A DNA stretch of 64,000 nucleotides, taken from Crambe crambe. Its lineage: Eukaryota; Porifera; Demospongiae; Poecilosclerida; Crambeidae. The first letter of the stretch is position 1. Every line of letters begins with the position of its first letter. The position numbers and the translations under genes were made by a program. Shown here one piece after another: positions 21,531 through 32,689 of this stretch. The DNA lies in NCBI GenBank assembly GCA_963924555.1, contig OZ004587.1:4154001-4218000 (forward strand), read 5' to 3'. The notes beneath the pieces were generated by a model. The model made no database searches, had not been told where the DNA came from, and saw only the letters and a program-made list of their open reading frames with translations.

Positions 21531-21840
21531 ATTATAAGGGAAAAAGCATTTCGTGAAAAAAAAAAAGATGTAGGGATGACCACTGCTCAAAAAAGTAAGG
21601 AAACAAGAAGGATGGAAATGGGATCAATCTTTGTTCTGTATATCCAGCCAACAATCCCTACATATACGTCAGGTAACTTCAGATTATAGTGTAGTAATGT
21701 GTGTATATGTAGGGATTGTTGGCTGGATATACAGAACAAAGATTGATCCCATTTCCATCCTTCTTGTTTCCTTACTTTTTTGAGCAGTGGTCATCCCTAC
21801 ATCTTTTTTTCATTTAACGAAATGCTTTTTCCCTTATAAT
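21531..21840. mobile_element. Foldback element with 136-bp inverted arms
   Basis: Left arm 21,531-21,666 and right arm 21,704-21,840 are nearly exact reverse complements around a 37-bp loop; ends read ATTATAAGGGAAAAAGC. Only small indels separate the arms. Decayed relatives lie at 30,876-31,012 and 54,186-54,415. No coding capacity. Absent from the parallel segment at 48,342. Confidence 0.88.
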
Positions 21841-21898
21841 ACATACATTTATTCCCATAGAGCAGGTGTGTGATAAAAGATGTATCACACTCCCTCAG

Positions 21899-22185
21899 CA
21901 GGGGTGGCTGAGGAACCAAAAAATTGGGTGGGGCGGGGGGGGGGGCTCAAAATTGCACATCAATAACTACTCCAAATGAGCTGTAATAATATTCATGAAG
22001 GCTTTGATTCTACCTATACATATTGTGGCTAAACAACAATGCAGCCACATAGTGACTAAACAGTAGACTTTACTGCTGCAGTTAGTCAATTATATAATGG
22101 GTCAAAAAAGTGGGGGGGGGGGGGCCTGCTAAAAAGTGGGGGGCGGGGCTCTAGCCCCTCTCGCCCCCACCCTCAGCCGCCACTG
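21899..22185. mobile_element. Short hAT-type element, TSD CTCAG
   Basis: 287 bp, ends CAGGGGTGGCTGAGG and CAGTGGCGGCTGAGG in inverted orientation, flanked by CTCAG at 21,894-21,898 and 22,186-22,190. The parallel segment has one CTCAG (48,394-48,398) and no element, a clean empty site. G runs inside; no coding capacity. Confidence 0.95.
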
Positions 22186-22720
22186 CTCAGGCTAGAAGTG
22201 AGATATGAATTGTATTAATACATCAGCACTTTGAACTGCAGGCAAATCATATCAGCACTTTGGATTGCAGGTTTTTTCATAACAGCCATCGATAGATACT
22301 GTACATGAAGGAGTGCAACTATGCTATGAATGAAGTGTAGCTGACTTGGAGTGCCAGGGCTGAGGCACTCAAATCACAGCAAATGTGGAGGATGCCAAAG
22401 AGTTACAAGTTCAGAACCAAATTATTTGGCAAGTAAGTATAGATACCCTACCATCCAGGCACTAGCTATCTGTATCCCCCACTGGACATTACCCCCAGAA
22501 TTATCCTCTATGCAAGTGATGTGTAGTCTATTTGGAATTTTAAACCTTGCTATCACTATCATTATTGTGGAACATAAGTTTTTGCTACATAAATTGGTGC
22601 TGCTTGCTTGTCACAGGAGGAAGTACATACGTACATTGATGCAGTGCTGCCATATCGATCAATACATAAACAATTAATACAATCAGTGCAGTAGCTACGC
22701 ACTCAAACTAACAAGAGAGG

Positions 22721-22956
22721 AGAAGTAGTTTCTAATATCTGCTAAAAAGAATGCAGTTAGCTAGTACAATGCTCAACAAGCATAGTTTTAGTTGTATAGA
22801 GGGTATTGTGGTATAAGTAGCAAATGCTATTAATGGTGCTATTATGTTATTAAAATTGAGTATTATTTATAGCTATTTACTACTTTGCTATTATCCATGT
22901 GTGTATGGTGTTGGGCTCAGAATCAGATTATAAAACTGCAGGCTGTCATGGTACCA
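22721..22956. other. Intergenic, no feature recognised
   Basis: AT-rich DNA with no gene or repeat that I can assign. Confidence 0.4.
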
Positions 22957-23263
22957 CAGTGGAGTAGGAATAGGAAATTTATTGGGGGCAGGAACAATCA
23001 TAGTAATAATTATAATAGCTAAAAATGTCACTCCTTCTGTCATTACATTGAGCATATGCACTCAGCTAGCAGCAGTTTACTGACATCACGCTGCAATGAC
23101 AGCATTCATGCTTGCTTGATCCTTGGTACTAGCTATATTATTTTTACTTTCAATAATACTCAAGTTAGCTGTTCATATTATTATTGGAGGGGGGGGGCAG
23201 TGCCCCTCCATGTATAGTATTGGGGAGCAGTAGCCCCCCTGCCCCACTATTCCTACTCCACTG
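22957..23263. mobile_element. Short hAT-type element, TSD TACCA
   Basis: 307 bp with 17-bp inverted ends CAGTGGAGTAGGAATAG and 5-bp direct repeats TACCA (22,952-22,956 and 23,264-23,268). Subterminal G and C runs; no coding capacity. Confidence 0.93.
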
Positions 23264-23324
23264 TACCAAGATTGACAAATTACAGAAGAGATCTCAATGG
23301 CGAGTAAGAATATGAGTAACTAAA

Positions 23325-23505
23325 AGTAGCATATGACCTAAGCATGAACTTAAATAGTGGCATGACCAAAGCATGAACTTAAATAGTAGCATGACCAAAG
23401 CATGAACTTAAATAGTGGCATGACCTAAGCATGAACTTAAAATACGTAGTAGCATGACCAAAGCATGAACTTAAATAGTAGCATGACCAAAACATGAACT
23501 TGACT
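23325..23505 (+). repeat. Tandem repeat, about 28-bp unit, 6 copies
   Basis: Imperfect head-to-tail copies of a unit containing CATGACCAAAGCATGAACTT, ending where the LTR-element fossil begins. Confidence 0.9.
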
Positions 23506-24900
23506 TTCTGCAACCATGCATATGATTTTGTGATCTGGCATAGAAAAGGAATTGACCATTGACTCGAATCAGGCTCAAGAGCCTATGAATGAATGAAGAT
23601 GAAAGCCATATGTACGTATACTGAAGTCAATACAAGAATCTGAAAGTAGTCTTAGTTATCTGTATAATTTGGATCCATCTCTATTCTTGCAACTCCAAAA
23701 AAGAAGCTAGAGATAACAGTCAGCACAGCTGCATGCTGAGTGAAGAAGAGGCAAGATTACTATAAAAGTTATCAAGAGAACAACTTAAGCTTGCTCAGAG
23801 AGCTGACCCAATTTGGCCTTGCAGGTCATTTTGCGAAACAAAACCGCTGAACGTATCCCAAAGAGATTTTTCTGGCCAGGAATTTGAAAGGAAGTGCAAT
23901 TTCTGCATGTGCCACAGTTGTCCAAAGTCCCAGAAGACTCCTGTGTTTGAGCTCCTCTGAAGCCCTTTCCCTTCTTTGATGTACCTTTCTCTTGAATTTG
24001 TGTTGATTAGTGGCCGGAGGCAGGGAAGATCTGTCACTAGTGAAAATCAGTTCAAAAAATGAAATTATTGATTACAGATTTCTATCACTTAGCTAACAGG
24101 AATCAATCTGAACAAACAAATGAGCAAACTGATGGCATGGTAGAACGTTTTAATGCCACATTAAAGAGGATTCTCTGTATAAGAATGTTGTCAAAGATGT
24201 CAAGGATTGGTACCAACTTCTACCATGCATGTTATTCGTTTATAGTGGACCAAAACAAGGAAGGATATTAAGTTTTGTTAACATCTATGTAAGTAACACG
24301 GTTACACACCTTTGACTGCATTACCAAGAAACTATACTTCAAACTATGTATAAGGCTGACATGGTGCATGGATAGATCCAAGAGAAAGAGAATCTTCCAT
24401 TAATGCTCTCATTATCCATGTAGTTCGCAAATAGCCAGAAGTGAGTGATGAATTGCCAACCTTGGAATACTGATAGTTGATGCCTCTGTTACTGGCATAG
24501 AAGTAGTCCTAAGCCAGTCAAGTGATGATGGAGTGGAGCGCATACCCTGTTGTTTATCACAGGCCACTTCTTCATTGAGAGACTTGCTGTGCTACAGTGT
24601 CTGGCTGTTGTGCTTGGAGAGAGTTTACTTGGAAGGAACCAAATTTACAGCTGATATACTGATCATCGTTCGCTAGAAAAATTTGCAAAGAATGGGAAGA
24701 ACAAAATTGGATGACTTTCTGCAACTATGCATATGAATTTGTGATCTGGCATAGAAAAGGAATTGACAGTGGTAGCTATAACTAATACTGATGGACTAGC
24801 TACAGAGGACTGGAAACCCTCTGATAAAAAGGAGGGGACGATGTCAAAGTCTCACTTCTGAGCTCTGTAAGCTGTTACATTATTCTATGTTAACATTTCA
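23500..24900 (+). mobile_element. Broken LTR-retrotransposon fossil, Ty3/gypsy-like pol pieces
   Basis: Weak but recognisable pol pieces occur in the order: integrase zinc-binding region (about 23,820-23,950), integrase core end (about 24,120-24,170), then RNase H-like region (about 24,590-24,780). That order is not the usual one, so the fossil is rearranged or composite. A segment of about 57 bp is repeated near its two ends (23,502 and 24,713). I see no LTRs, no gag and no intact frame. It looks old and has many breaks. Confidence 0.55.
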
Positions 24901-25406
24901 TGCTATAGCTATTATAATTATCATACATGTATCACAATTAATTATTATGATGTCATCATGGAATGCTCATGCACAGTAGTTTTTATTGTCACTTTGGTGT
25001 TTTGTGTTTGAAAAACTCTTGAGTAATGCTGTTAACTATCATTTCATTTTATGACAATTATTTTAATGACAAGGACCCTCATAAAATTAATAGTTTAAGA
25101 GTATAAAATTAATAGCGTGATGATGAGCACAATACTCAATATGTGCAGATTCCAGAAAGTATGAACTATTCTGACCCATAGCTTATTATGATCATGTAGT
25201 TAATTATCAATGTAATAGTTATGGATTGTTCAGAAGCTCTATTACTGACACTGAATGTATGATGAACAAATTGATAGCTACTGCTCATTGGAAAAATCCT
25301 AGTGTGGAAGATGAGAGTGCAGATTTAGCTATAGCTAGCTCTTAATGGTCAGGAATATATACACACGGTTAGGATTTCAATTATATTCATGACACTTATG
25401 TAATTA
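24901..25406. other. Intergenic, D2 upstream
   Basis: AT-rich DNA with no recognisable gene, leading into the D2 promoter region. Confidence 0.4.
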
Positions 25407-25434
25407 TGACGTCACAAATGCATTTGCGCATGCG
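25407..25434 (+). promoter_or_regulatory. Candidate promoter motifs of D2 (CRE-like and NRF1-like)
   Basis: TGACGTCA (25,407-25,414) followed by the palindromic NRF1-type site TGCGCATGCG (25,425-25,434), the same arrangement as in front of D1. A conserved tract with ATCGCTAGACAGTCGTA follows in both genes. Function inferred from position and conservation. Confidence 0.45.
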
Positions 25435-25679
25435 TCATGTGTTTGTTTATCCAACCACACCCATTATTGGGCTATATTTTCTTTTTAAAAAAGCTTGTCT
25501 TCTAGTGAGTTATCACTGAAAAGAAGAGATTTAAATCGCTAGACAGTCGTAGCAAACCTATTAGGCTCTAGCTATTGCTAATATCACCCTATCATCGAAC
25601 CTCTACAAGGAGGGCGGGGCTTGTACCACCGCTACTAGTGCTATTGTACACCATCTAAAGAGGTACTTATAGCAGCAAG

Positions 25680-26432
25680 CATGGGCGTAAGAAGCAGGGG
25701 GGCTGGGGGGGGGGGCTTCAGCCCCCCCACTCAAAATGCACATAGGCATTAGTATATGCAAAACAGATGCTGCATGTCAACTAAGTATTAATAACACCTA
25801 CTAGCTAAGTATTAACATCACAGAATGGTTAATTAAGTATTAGTAACACCTAACTCAGCAGTTAGCTTGGCTCTACTATGGCACAGAGGAGAATTCATCG
25901 CTCCAATTCAGTTCTCAGGTAACTATCGATGTAAGATTGCATATGTACATTATAACAAAAATTATTGTATTTGCAAGTGATGATGCTGGTCCATCTTCAG
26001 AGACCTCAATCACAAGCACTGATGCCACTGCATAGGCGGTGGAACAGATAAGACCAGTCAGGCCCAGGCCTGACCAATATTTTGGGAAAAACAAGATTAA
26101 TTATTAAGTGCCTATCAATCAATAATAAAATATTTTGGGATTAATTATTATGTGGCTATCAATCAATAACTTAAATACATATGATGCTCAAGTATAGCAA
26201 ACTGTAGAACTTCGGTATTCTGGGGAATTTGTTTCAATTTTGGGCTTGACCAATCGAATCTTGCTTCCAACACCTCTGCACTGTTGAGCCAGTTGATGGT
26301 ACATTGGTATCCAAAAATGGGTGTGGTTAAGGAAAGTGGGCGTGGTCAGCTAAAAATTTTTCCGCGCGCAAGTGCGCCGATCAGCACACATACATCAGCC
26401 CCCCTACCAGAAAACATCTTCTTATGTCCCTG
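25680..26432. mobile_element. hAT-type element in the D2 5' flank, TSD GCAAG
   Basis: 753 bp, ends CATGGGCGTAAGAAG and CAGGGACATAAGAAG inverted, flanked by GCAAG (25,675-25,679 and 26,433-26,437). D1 has a single GCAAG at 5,656-5,660 and no insertion. Its ends resemble the element at 13,200. It hosts a nested element at 26,031-26,278. Confidence 0.92.
26031..26278. mobile_element. Nested hAT-type element, TSD CACTG
   Basis: 248 bp inside the previous element, flanked by CACTG (26,026-26,030 and 26,279-26,283). Ends CATAGGCGGTGGAACAG and CAGAGGTGTTGGAAGCA are imperfect inverted repeats. Its subterminal GGCCTGACCAAT also occurs near the start of the transposase-bearing element at 63,264, suggesting kinship. 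Confidence 0.88.
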
Positions 26433-26534
26433 GCAAGTGGTCCGTATTGATGATCAGATAGTGTAGTTGCTTTATTTCTCCCTTGTCAATCTCCCTGACT
26501 TGTAAATCTCCCTGTCTAGTTTCATTCTCCATCT

Positions 26535-29500
26535 ATGCTAAAACCCATACCCTCGTATCACCAAGACTACCGAATGGACCCTGGCTCGTCCCAGCCCCTC
26601 AACCTCTCCTTCTCATTGGTGCTTCTCTCTGCTCTACTGATGTTGAGTGGAGATGTGGAACTCAATCCTGGACCTGAGAGTGAGTCTATTGTTAACTGGA
26701 TGTGTGGGTAGGGTAAAGCGGGGTAATTCCGGTCGCGGTGCAATTCCGGTCACGCGGAGAAAGAATGTCAGTATCTACAGAGTTTTTGCACCAAATCAAT
26801 TTTTTTTCCTGCTACAGGTAGCTAGTTCACTTGACTACATTTGGGTAGAATGATTAGCATATACCTTGTTTCCTGTTGGCAGAGGAGCACTTGTTATTCT
26901 GTCATGTTTGACATGATCACCGTAGGCCTGTTAGTCAAAACTTCAGAATTTTATATATAGCTACTGAGATAAGGTAAGCAGGCAGCTCATGATTGTGAAA
27001 CTATTAACTACATTTATACTTGAGAGTAACTACACTTTAGTTTGCAGCTAAAGATCAGACACAGAGGAAATATCGCCACTAGTTTACAGCTTACAGGACC
27101 TAGTATCTAGACTATTCTCGAGCCAGACCCCTTACCGATTGTGTGTGAAAAAACATTTTGTAAGTATTAAGTTTTAACCTTTATCTGGAACTGCCAGAGA
27201 AGTAACCCTCAAGGTTCTGGGCAAGGAGGAGAGGAATTGACCATGCTATTACAGTATCCAGACATTATTATTGAATTCATCATCTTTTTCAATCTAAATC
27301 ACTGCAAATGGTTGATAGAACTTAGTTACAACTGTCTCCAGGTCCATGTTGCATCTAAACAGGTGCAAATAATTATAATACAACTTCATAAATCTTTTAT
27401 GCAGCTTTAACTGCAAAATAGATGAGCCGACTGGAATTACCCCATGAATTTGATTTCATCAATTTATTAGCTGCACACTTTAAATTATTTTTAATTCTAC
27501 ATTATTTCAACCTGCACTCTATCTTTTTGGAGCATAAACTGTACTAATGTGGTGCTGTCTGGGAAAAAAATTTCGAAGCTCATCCTTGCTTAACCTCTGC
27601 GTTTCGAGGGACTGAACATAGCAGTCATAAAGAGTGACCGGAATTACCCCGTTTTACCCTAGGTCACTTGATCGTAATAGCTAGCTTCAAGCTGGAAATT
27701 AGTCATTATGCTAAGTTATCAGAAATATATAAGATAACCTACTTAACTACCTGACAAAAAAGTAGATTTAATACAAGTGTATTGCTCTCATTATGTTCCT
27801 GCAGCTGTCTTAGTTGCAAGGGATCTTAAGATGGTGAGGAATTTCATATGGGGAGCCCATACCAAGTGGTACCACATAGGTGTGGAGTTGGAAATGGATC
27901 CTTCCACACTACAAGCAATCAAGGAGAATTTCTCCAACAATCCTGCTAATTGCTTTAGTCAAGTACTGCTGGACTGGCTGGAGGGACAAGGCTTGGAATC
28001 TACGTGGTCAAATCTAGCCGCAGCTTTAAAGGCACCACCTGTTGGTATGTCAGCTCTAGCTGAAGCAATTGAAGCAAAATACCTTGGAGATACACATCAA
28101 CCAGGTAAGTGTAGCTACTAATCTAGTCTTTGTGTATTCCTTCTTACTAAGTGGTATAATATTATGACTGACATCAATCAGAGTAACACACTAATCGAAA
28201 CCTCTATTGAGGCTTTTAGTCAGGCTAATATGAAATAGCTAAGAGCTATAATTGCATTAGGCTAGACTTCTGAGCTTGCCCTAATTAATTTAGCTATAGC
28301 AACTCAACAAGTGCTATATAATAATTTAATCTGATCACATTTCACTTGACTAGGTGTAGAAGTTGTGGTACCAGATAATACACCTACTTTATGTACAAAT
28401 TCAGAAGGTAACTAAACATTAATTTTGTATGGGATCTTGTTATACTAAGAAACATACTTTCTTTAACTAGACTCGTCGAGACCTCAATATCCTGAATCTG
28501 TTATTGCCTCTACAATTAGTTCGTGCTCCAGCTCTGGTAAGTTAATAATACCATGAAGATACTACTTATGTTATGTAATTTTTCAGAGCTAAGTGCTGTG
28601 GACCTCACTCCATGTTTTCCTTTTCTTGCTACTGATGACTTGTCAGAAGCTGAAAAAGACTTTCAGAGGCAGCAGCTCTACAGTGAGACTCAGGATATCA
28701 GACGAAAGTTTGCAAGTCTTGTTTTTGATTTGCAGAAGTCTACAGAGAAGTCATATAAACTTGAAGATGTCATTAATGTCTTAAAATTCCATGATAAGAG
28801 TTTCGAAAAGATATTAAAAGACTGTGCATCGATAGCAGAAGTATTTGGAAAGGCTTCTAGCTATTGGTCCTTTTATGACCATGGAATCGTCAAGCTTCTG
28901 ACTCAAAAACTCGGCACAGGTTCAAGTAAGAGAAAATTTCAACGATTTGAAGAAAAATTTCAGGAGTATTCTCGGAGAAGAATCTGCGAATGTCCCAGCA
29001 ATGTATTTGGTGAAAAAGAAAAGTCAGAAACAGTACTTGTGCTTAAGAGCGAAATGAAAGCGGAAGACACGACTGTTGAAGAGCTTCGCATATATCAGCA
29101 TCGGATGAATCGTATTTTGAAAACATCCACCATGCGATTGCTACATGTGGATAAGGGTTGCATGGAGCTCACCTTCAGAGTACTAGATATAGAAGGCATC
29201 ACTGAAGAGAAACAGCAAGCATTAAAAAATATAGGAATCATCAGCATTAGCTATGGAGATCTTCATTTCGATCTGACCTCCCTTGACAAGAACATTCCAC
29301 TTGAAAATAAGGAAGGTGAGAAGAGCTATTAACTTATTAACTTTCGAGTAGGTCAAATTTTATTGATGTTAGATGTTATCTTTCCCTGTCCAGAGCCTCT
29401 CAATACTGGCCTCTCTCTTGTGGGATCAATGGCTGGCCTTGATATTAAAAGTGGTGCTGATGATATCGATGCTGATTCAGCACTTGGTACTATCAGTGAC

Positions 29501-29590
29501 GTGACTGGAACAGATGTGGGTAGCTATCCTACAGATGATATGAGCATAGTCACTGCAGGTCTCAGGACTGAGGTCTCTGATGAGTTCCAG
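26535..29590 (+). CDS. D2: Death-domain protein with N-terminal 2A leader, six exons, 3' end open
   Basis: Paralogue of D1 with the same phases: exons 26535-26679, 27805-28104, 28354-28407, 28471-28536, 28587-29315 and 29394-29590 (497 codons). The leader differs from D1 at residues 3, 13 and 19 only; the hydrophobic segment and the 2A motif are identical, even in the DNA. The Death domain (exon 2) differs at about one residue in 100. Exon 5 shares the unclassified domain of D1 but has one strongly diverged 86-residue stretch and lacks a few residues after TFRVL. Intron 5 (78 bp) contains an in-frame stop, unlike that of D1. Intron 1 holds a 949-bp transposon. A donor follows the last codon; without splicing there, the frame ends five codons later. 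No further exon was found among the repeats that follow. Confidence 0.82.
26649..26675 (+). other. 2A ribosome-skipping motif in D2
   Basis: Codons 39-47 read GDVELNPGP, as in D1, directly after a 17-residue hydrophobic segment and one codon before the exon end. Confidence 0.88.
26711..27659. mobile_element. TA-duplicating element in D2 intron 1
   Basis: 949 bp with about 24-bp inverted ends starting GGGTAAAGCGGGGTAATTCC and GGGTAAAACGGGGTAATTCC, between two TA dinucleotides (26,709-26,710 and 27,660-27,661). D1 has a single TA at 5,915-5,916 and no insertion. A subterminal AATTCCGGTCGCGGTGCAATTCCGGTC shows a repeated motif. No coding capacity recognised. Confidence 0.9.
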
Positions 29591-30325
29591 GTAAGAAGTG
29601 AATAAGTGTATGTAAGATTCTTCCTCATACATACAGTGAAATACATTATAAATTTTCTGTAACTACAGCTAGCATTTATTTTTGATGAGCTCAACTTTCA
29701 TATATTATTGGCCACTGAAGGATTTTCTAGAAATAAATATTAATGGTAGAAGGCAGAAACAAGTCTTTATAGGTCCTGGCTCTGATTCTTCACTTTTAGT
29801 AACTGGGCATGAGGCTGAGTATTGTTTTTATGTGTAGGCGCAATGTACGTACAGGCAGTTATAAAGTAACTACAATCAACCTCAAGATCAAGCAGTTAAA
29901 TGCTGGTTCGAATACATGCATAAATCGCTTAGTAATACTCTCAGATTATTTCTGAGAAAAAACTGAGTTCCAGAGCCTTTACATGTTTGTTCACTGTCGA
30001 ATGTTGCAAATTACCCTAGTTATTTACGATACTTCAATGTGCTGCCGTGCCTATTTTTTCCCCCTCCTCCTGAAAAAATAATATGCCTGGGAATGATGCT
30101 AAAAGAAAACCCTGAATAAGCAACATGATCATTACCTCCAACACATACATTTACTAAAAAGTGAGTGGGTGGGGTTACGGACTAGATTCAGAGAGAAGGT
30201 ATAGTTTCGAGCCCAGAGATGAGTAACAAGGTGCTGAAGGTAGAAACTGTTTGTTTACATTTTTTAAGTGCATAAGCTGGAAAACCTACCTTAGTCTTGG
30301 CATGAATCAGCTGTTGCATTCTCTA
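29591..30325. other. Intergenic downstream of D2
   Basis: No gene recognised. From about 30,010 the sequence parallels 12,860-13,100 and 59,455-59,510 in pieces. A tRNA-like B box near 29,905 stands alone and is not a tRNA gene. Confidence 0.45.
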
Positions 30326-30800
30326 TGCACGATTCTAATTCTGGTCTCAAATTTCAGTAGCTAATCTTATCCAGGAGTCTAAGTTGAGTACCATTTTGTA
30401 TTCAAATTTGAGTTTCTAATCTAATTCAGCACTCAAATCTGAGTACACGGTAATTCAGGACTCAAATTTGAGTACACATAGGATTCAAATTTGAGTACCC
30501 CTAACTGACCAATCAGGTAACTGGCATGTGACTAGCTATAGTCTAATCTAATTCAAGACTCGAATCTAATTCAGTACTCTAATTTGAGTACACATACTAA
30601 TTCAGGACGTCAGGATTCGAATTTGAGTACCCTAAATTTAATACTTTCTCTAATAAAGGACTCAAATTAGAGTACCTAATCTTATCCAGTAATCATTATT
30701 TGAGTACCTGTTCTAATTTGAGTACCTAATCTTATTCAGGACTCTAATTTTCTATTTCAGGACTCTTGTACCTAACCCAACTTATTTGGACTCGAATTTG
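30326..30800. repeat. Palindromic minisatellite, array 3
   Basis: Degenerate units with ACTCAAATTTGAGT cores and CTAATTCAGG-like spacers, as at 10,935. Confidence 0.82.
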
Positions 30801-30875
30801 AAGTATTACTTGATTTAAATTCAGGGCTCTGTTTGACTGCTTTTGTACTCCAAAAATAATTGTATCTTTCAATAA

Positions 30876-31012
30876 GGGAAAAACATTTCCGTGACTTGAA
30901 AAAAATGTAGGGATGACCATTGCTCAAAAAAGTAAAGAAACAAGGGTAGGGATGAAGGATGGAAGGATTGAAATGGAATCAATCTTTGTTCTATATATCC
31001 AGCCAACAATCC
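30876..31012. mobile_element. Single-arm relic of the 21,531 foldback family
   Basis: Starts AATAAGGGAAAAACATTTCC and follows the left arm of the 21,531 element, with GTAGGGATGACC and CAATCTTTGTTCT tracts, then stops where the loop would begin. The second arm is missing. Confidence 0.75.
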
Positions 31013-31284
31013 ATATGCACACCAATAGTGCGTACTTCATACTCAACATTCAATTCCCTACTTGACAGGAAATGTTATGGTAACTAATTATCATGGTTAC
31101 CAAACCAATTCTAAATCTTAAGTAAGTTCTGTACCAGTTAGTATCGTACTCAAACAGCTATATCACTATCACCTTCATAATTAAAAAAACAAGCGAGTTA
31201 TTTTCGAGGGGTAATATTTTTGTTTTCATGGTTGAAAATTAGCACAAAAATTTTACCCACAAATAATTATACCTGCACACCTAT

Positions 31285-31308
31285 GTGAAAAAAAACACAC
31301 ACACACAC

Positions 31309-31343
<35 letters not shown>
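31285..31343. repeat. (CA)n followed by a long C run
   Basis: A short CA microsatellite runs into more than 30 consecutive C, prone to assembly error. Just before it (31,201-31,275) is a degenerate relative of the 57,034 element ends. Confidence 0.9.
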
Positions 31344-31790
31344 ATAGCTAGCTATGTTCTAGAAGATCATTGCAGTAGCAAAAAATCTGATACTTTAAAT
31401 GCAAAAAAAACTTGTCTTCTGGACCCCCAAGGCCCCCTTTCAAGGATTGTACCATCTTTGCTGGTGAAGAAACTGTGGAAGAGGCAGAAATAATTATGAT
31501 CCATGTACTGGCTTCTACCGCAAATGAGTTAGTCATAGTCACAACTTCTACTTCTAGTACAGGCACCTGCCACTCTTGTAGGTCATTTACACTTAGTGCA
31601 AGGCTGGCTGCACAGGCTACAGCTAGCTGCATGTGCCAACCAAACATCCATGAAAATTTAACCATTCCTCCCCGAACATGAACACGACATTTTTACCCAG
31701 AGTATTAATTACAACATTGCTTGACCATGCAGCAAGGACCATACAGGGATCTGTTAGACAGTCACAGCTAATAATTTTATAGAGTACAGT
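31344..31790. other. Intergenic, no gene supported
   Basis: Overlapping frames on both strands (31,348-31,681) show no domain and no homologous copy in the window. From 31,700 it matches 14,400-14,500 and 55,740-55,860. Confidence 0.4.
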
Positions 31791-32689
31791 AACTAAAGAG
31801 GCGGACAATACTTCAAAGATAACCTTCATATATAGTTTCAAGATAATCAGCAGTTAGTTTGATAATATTTTTTCCCCTCTACTAATGAAGACTATAACTG
31901 GGTAGTCTAAAGTCACATCAATATCAACTTTGAGAGACATAATGCACATGGTATTTTCTGTGTAATCACTTATGTGAATAATTATCTTTATGTGCTTGTA
32001 CATCAGTTCAAAAGTCAATTGATAATACGTATGGATTTTACTCACTTTATGACAATAAGCCTAAGGTAAGGAAGGGTGGCTTGATACGCTCAAGTTTTCA
32101 GCTATTGACTCGACTCAACAATGAATCTTGACACTCCAAGAGTCCAACAAAGAGGAGAGAAAGAGAGAAAGAGGTATAGTTCAAAGGTCAATTGCTATGT
32201 AGAGAACAAGGCATCAGAGCGTAAGACTGCAGCGCTGCAAGATGGTGAACAACCAAGGCACCAGTGACCGTTATAAAGTTAGGCAAGTGAAGAAAGCAAC
32301 ATGTAAGGAGCTACACTACAGCAAGCCAACAGCAAACAAGGTATCAGGGACTGCCTCATTGAATGAAGAAGAGTATAGCATAGGCTTAGCTAGAAGAAAT
32401 TAGCCTAAATATGATTGTCGCAGATTATATTATCTGCAGCATGTTGAAGAATGATTTGTAGCTAATAACACGTGCTCTGATCACTATATTTGGCAGCAAT
32501 GTGTCTTACAGATTTCATAGACAGAAGGTTGAAACTCTGTTAATGCTCCCCAGTTAAGGGGCACCGCACTTCCTTCAACATCACCTGCCTGAACAGAGAC
32601 ACATCATCATTAGGAAGGTCTGCATGCAACCCTTTCCTGGACTTCATCCACATATTAATCATAAAAGTACAGTATACCTGAGTTACGGG

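Larger units (their letters stand above)
19161..22720. repeat. Diverged segmental duplicate of 46.24-48.70 kb
   Basis: Runs in parallel with 46,240-48,700, apart from two inverted internal pieces (19,506-19,680 and 20,208-20,563) and insertions at about 21,271-21,840 and 21,899-22,185 that the other copy lacks. Short frames here are not conserved as proteins. A possible old exon (22,350-22,432, ending at a GTAAGT donor) is kept open in both copies but has no recognisable domain. Confidence 0.8.

Noticed and set aside
22351-22677. 108-codon plus frame as a gene
   Set aside because: Only its first part is open in the duplicate at 48.56 kb and no domain is recognisable; at most an old exon ending at a donor.
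23325-23505. CRISPR-like array
   Set aside because: The units are directly adjacent imperfect tandem repeats without unique spacers, in an animal genome. The same holds for the palindromic minisatellites.
23000-25300. Long terminal repeats around the LTR fossil
   Set aside because: I looked for a repeated sequence of LTR length on both sides and found only the short 57-bp repeat.
29895-29925. tRNA gene suggested by a GGTTCGAATAC box
   Set aside because: No A box at the right distance and no cloverleaf arms.
31348-31681. Overlapping 105- and 89-codon frames on opposite strands
   Set aside because: No domain, no related copy and no splice or promoter support; adjacent to a low-complexity C run.
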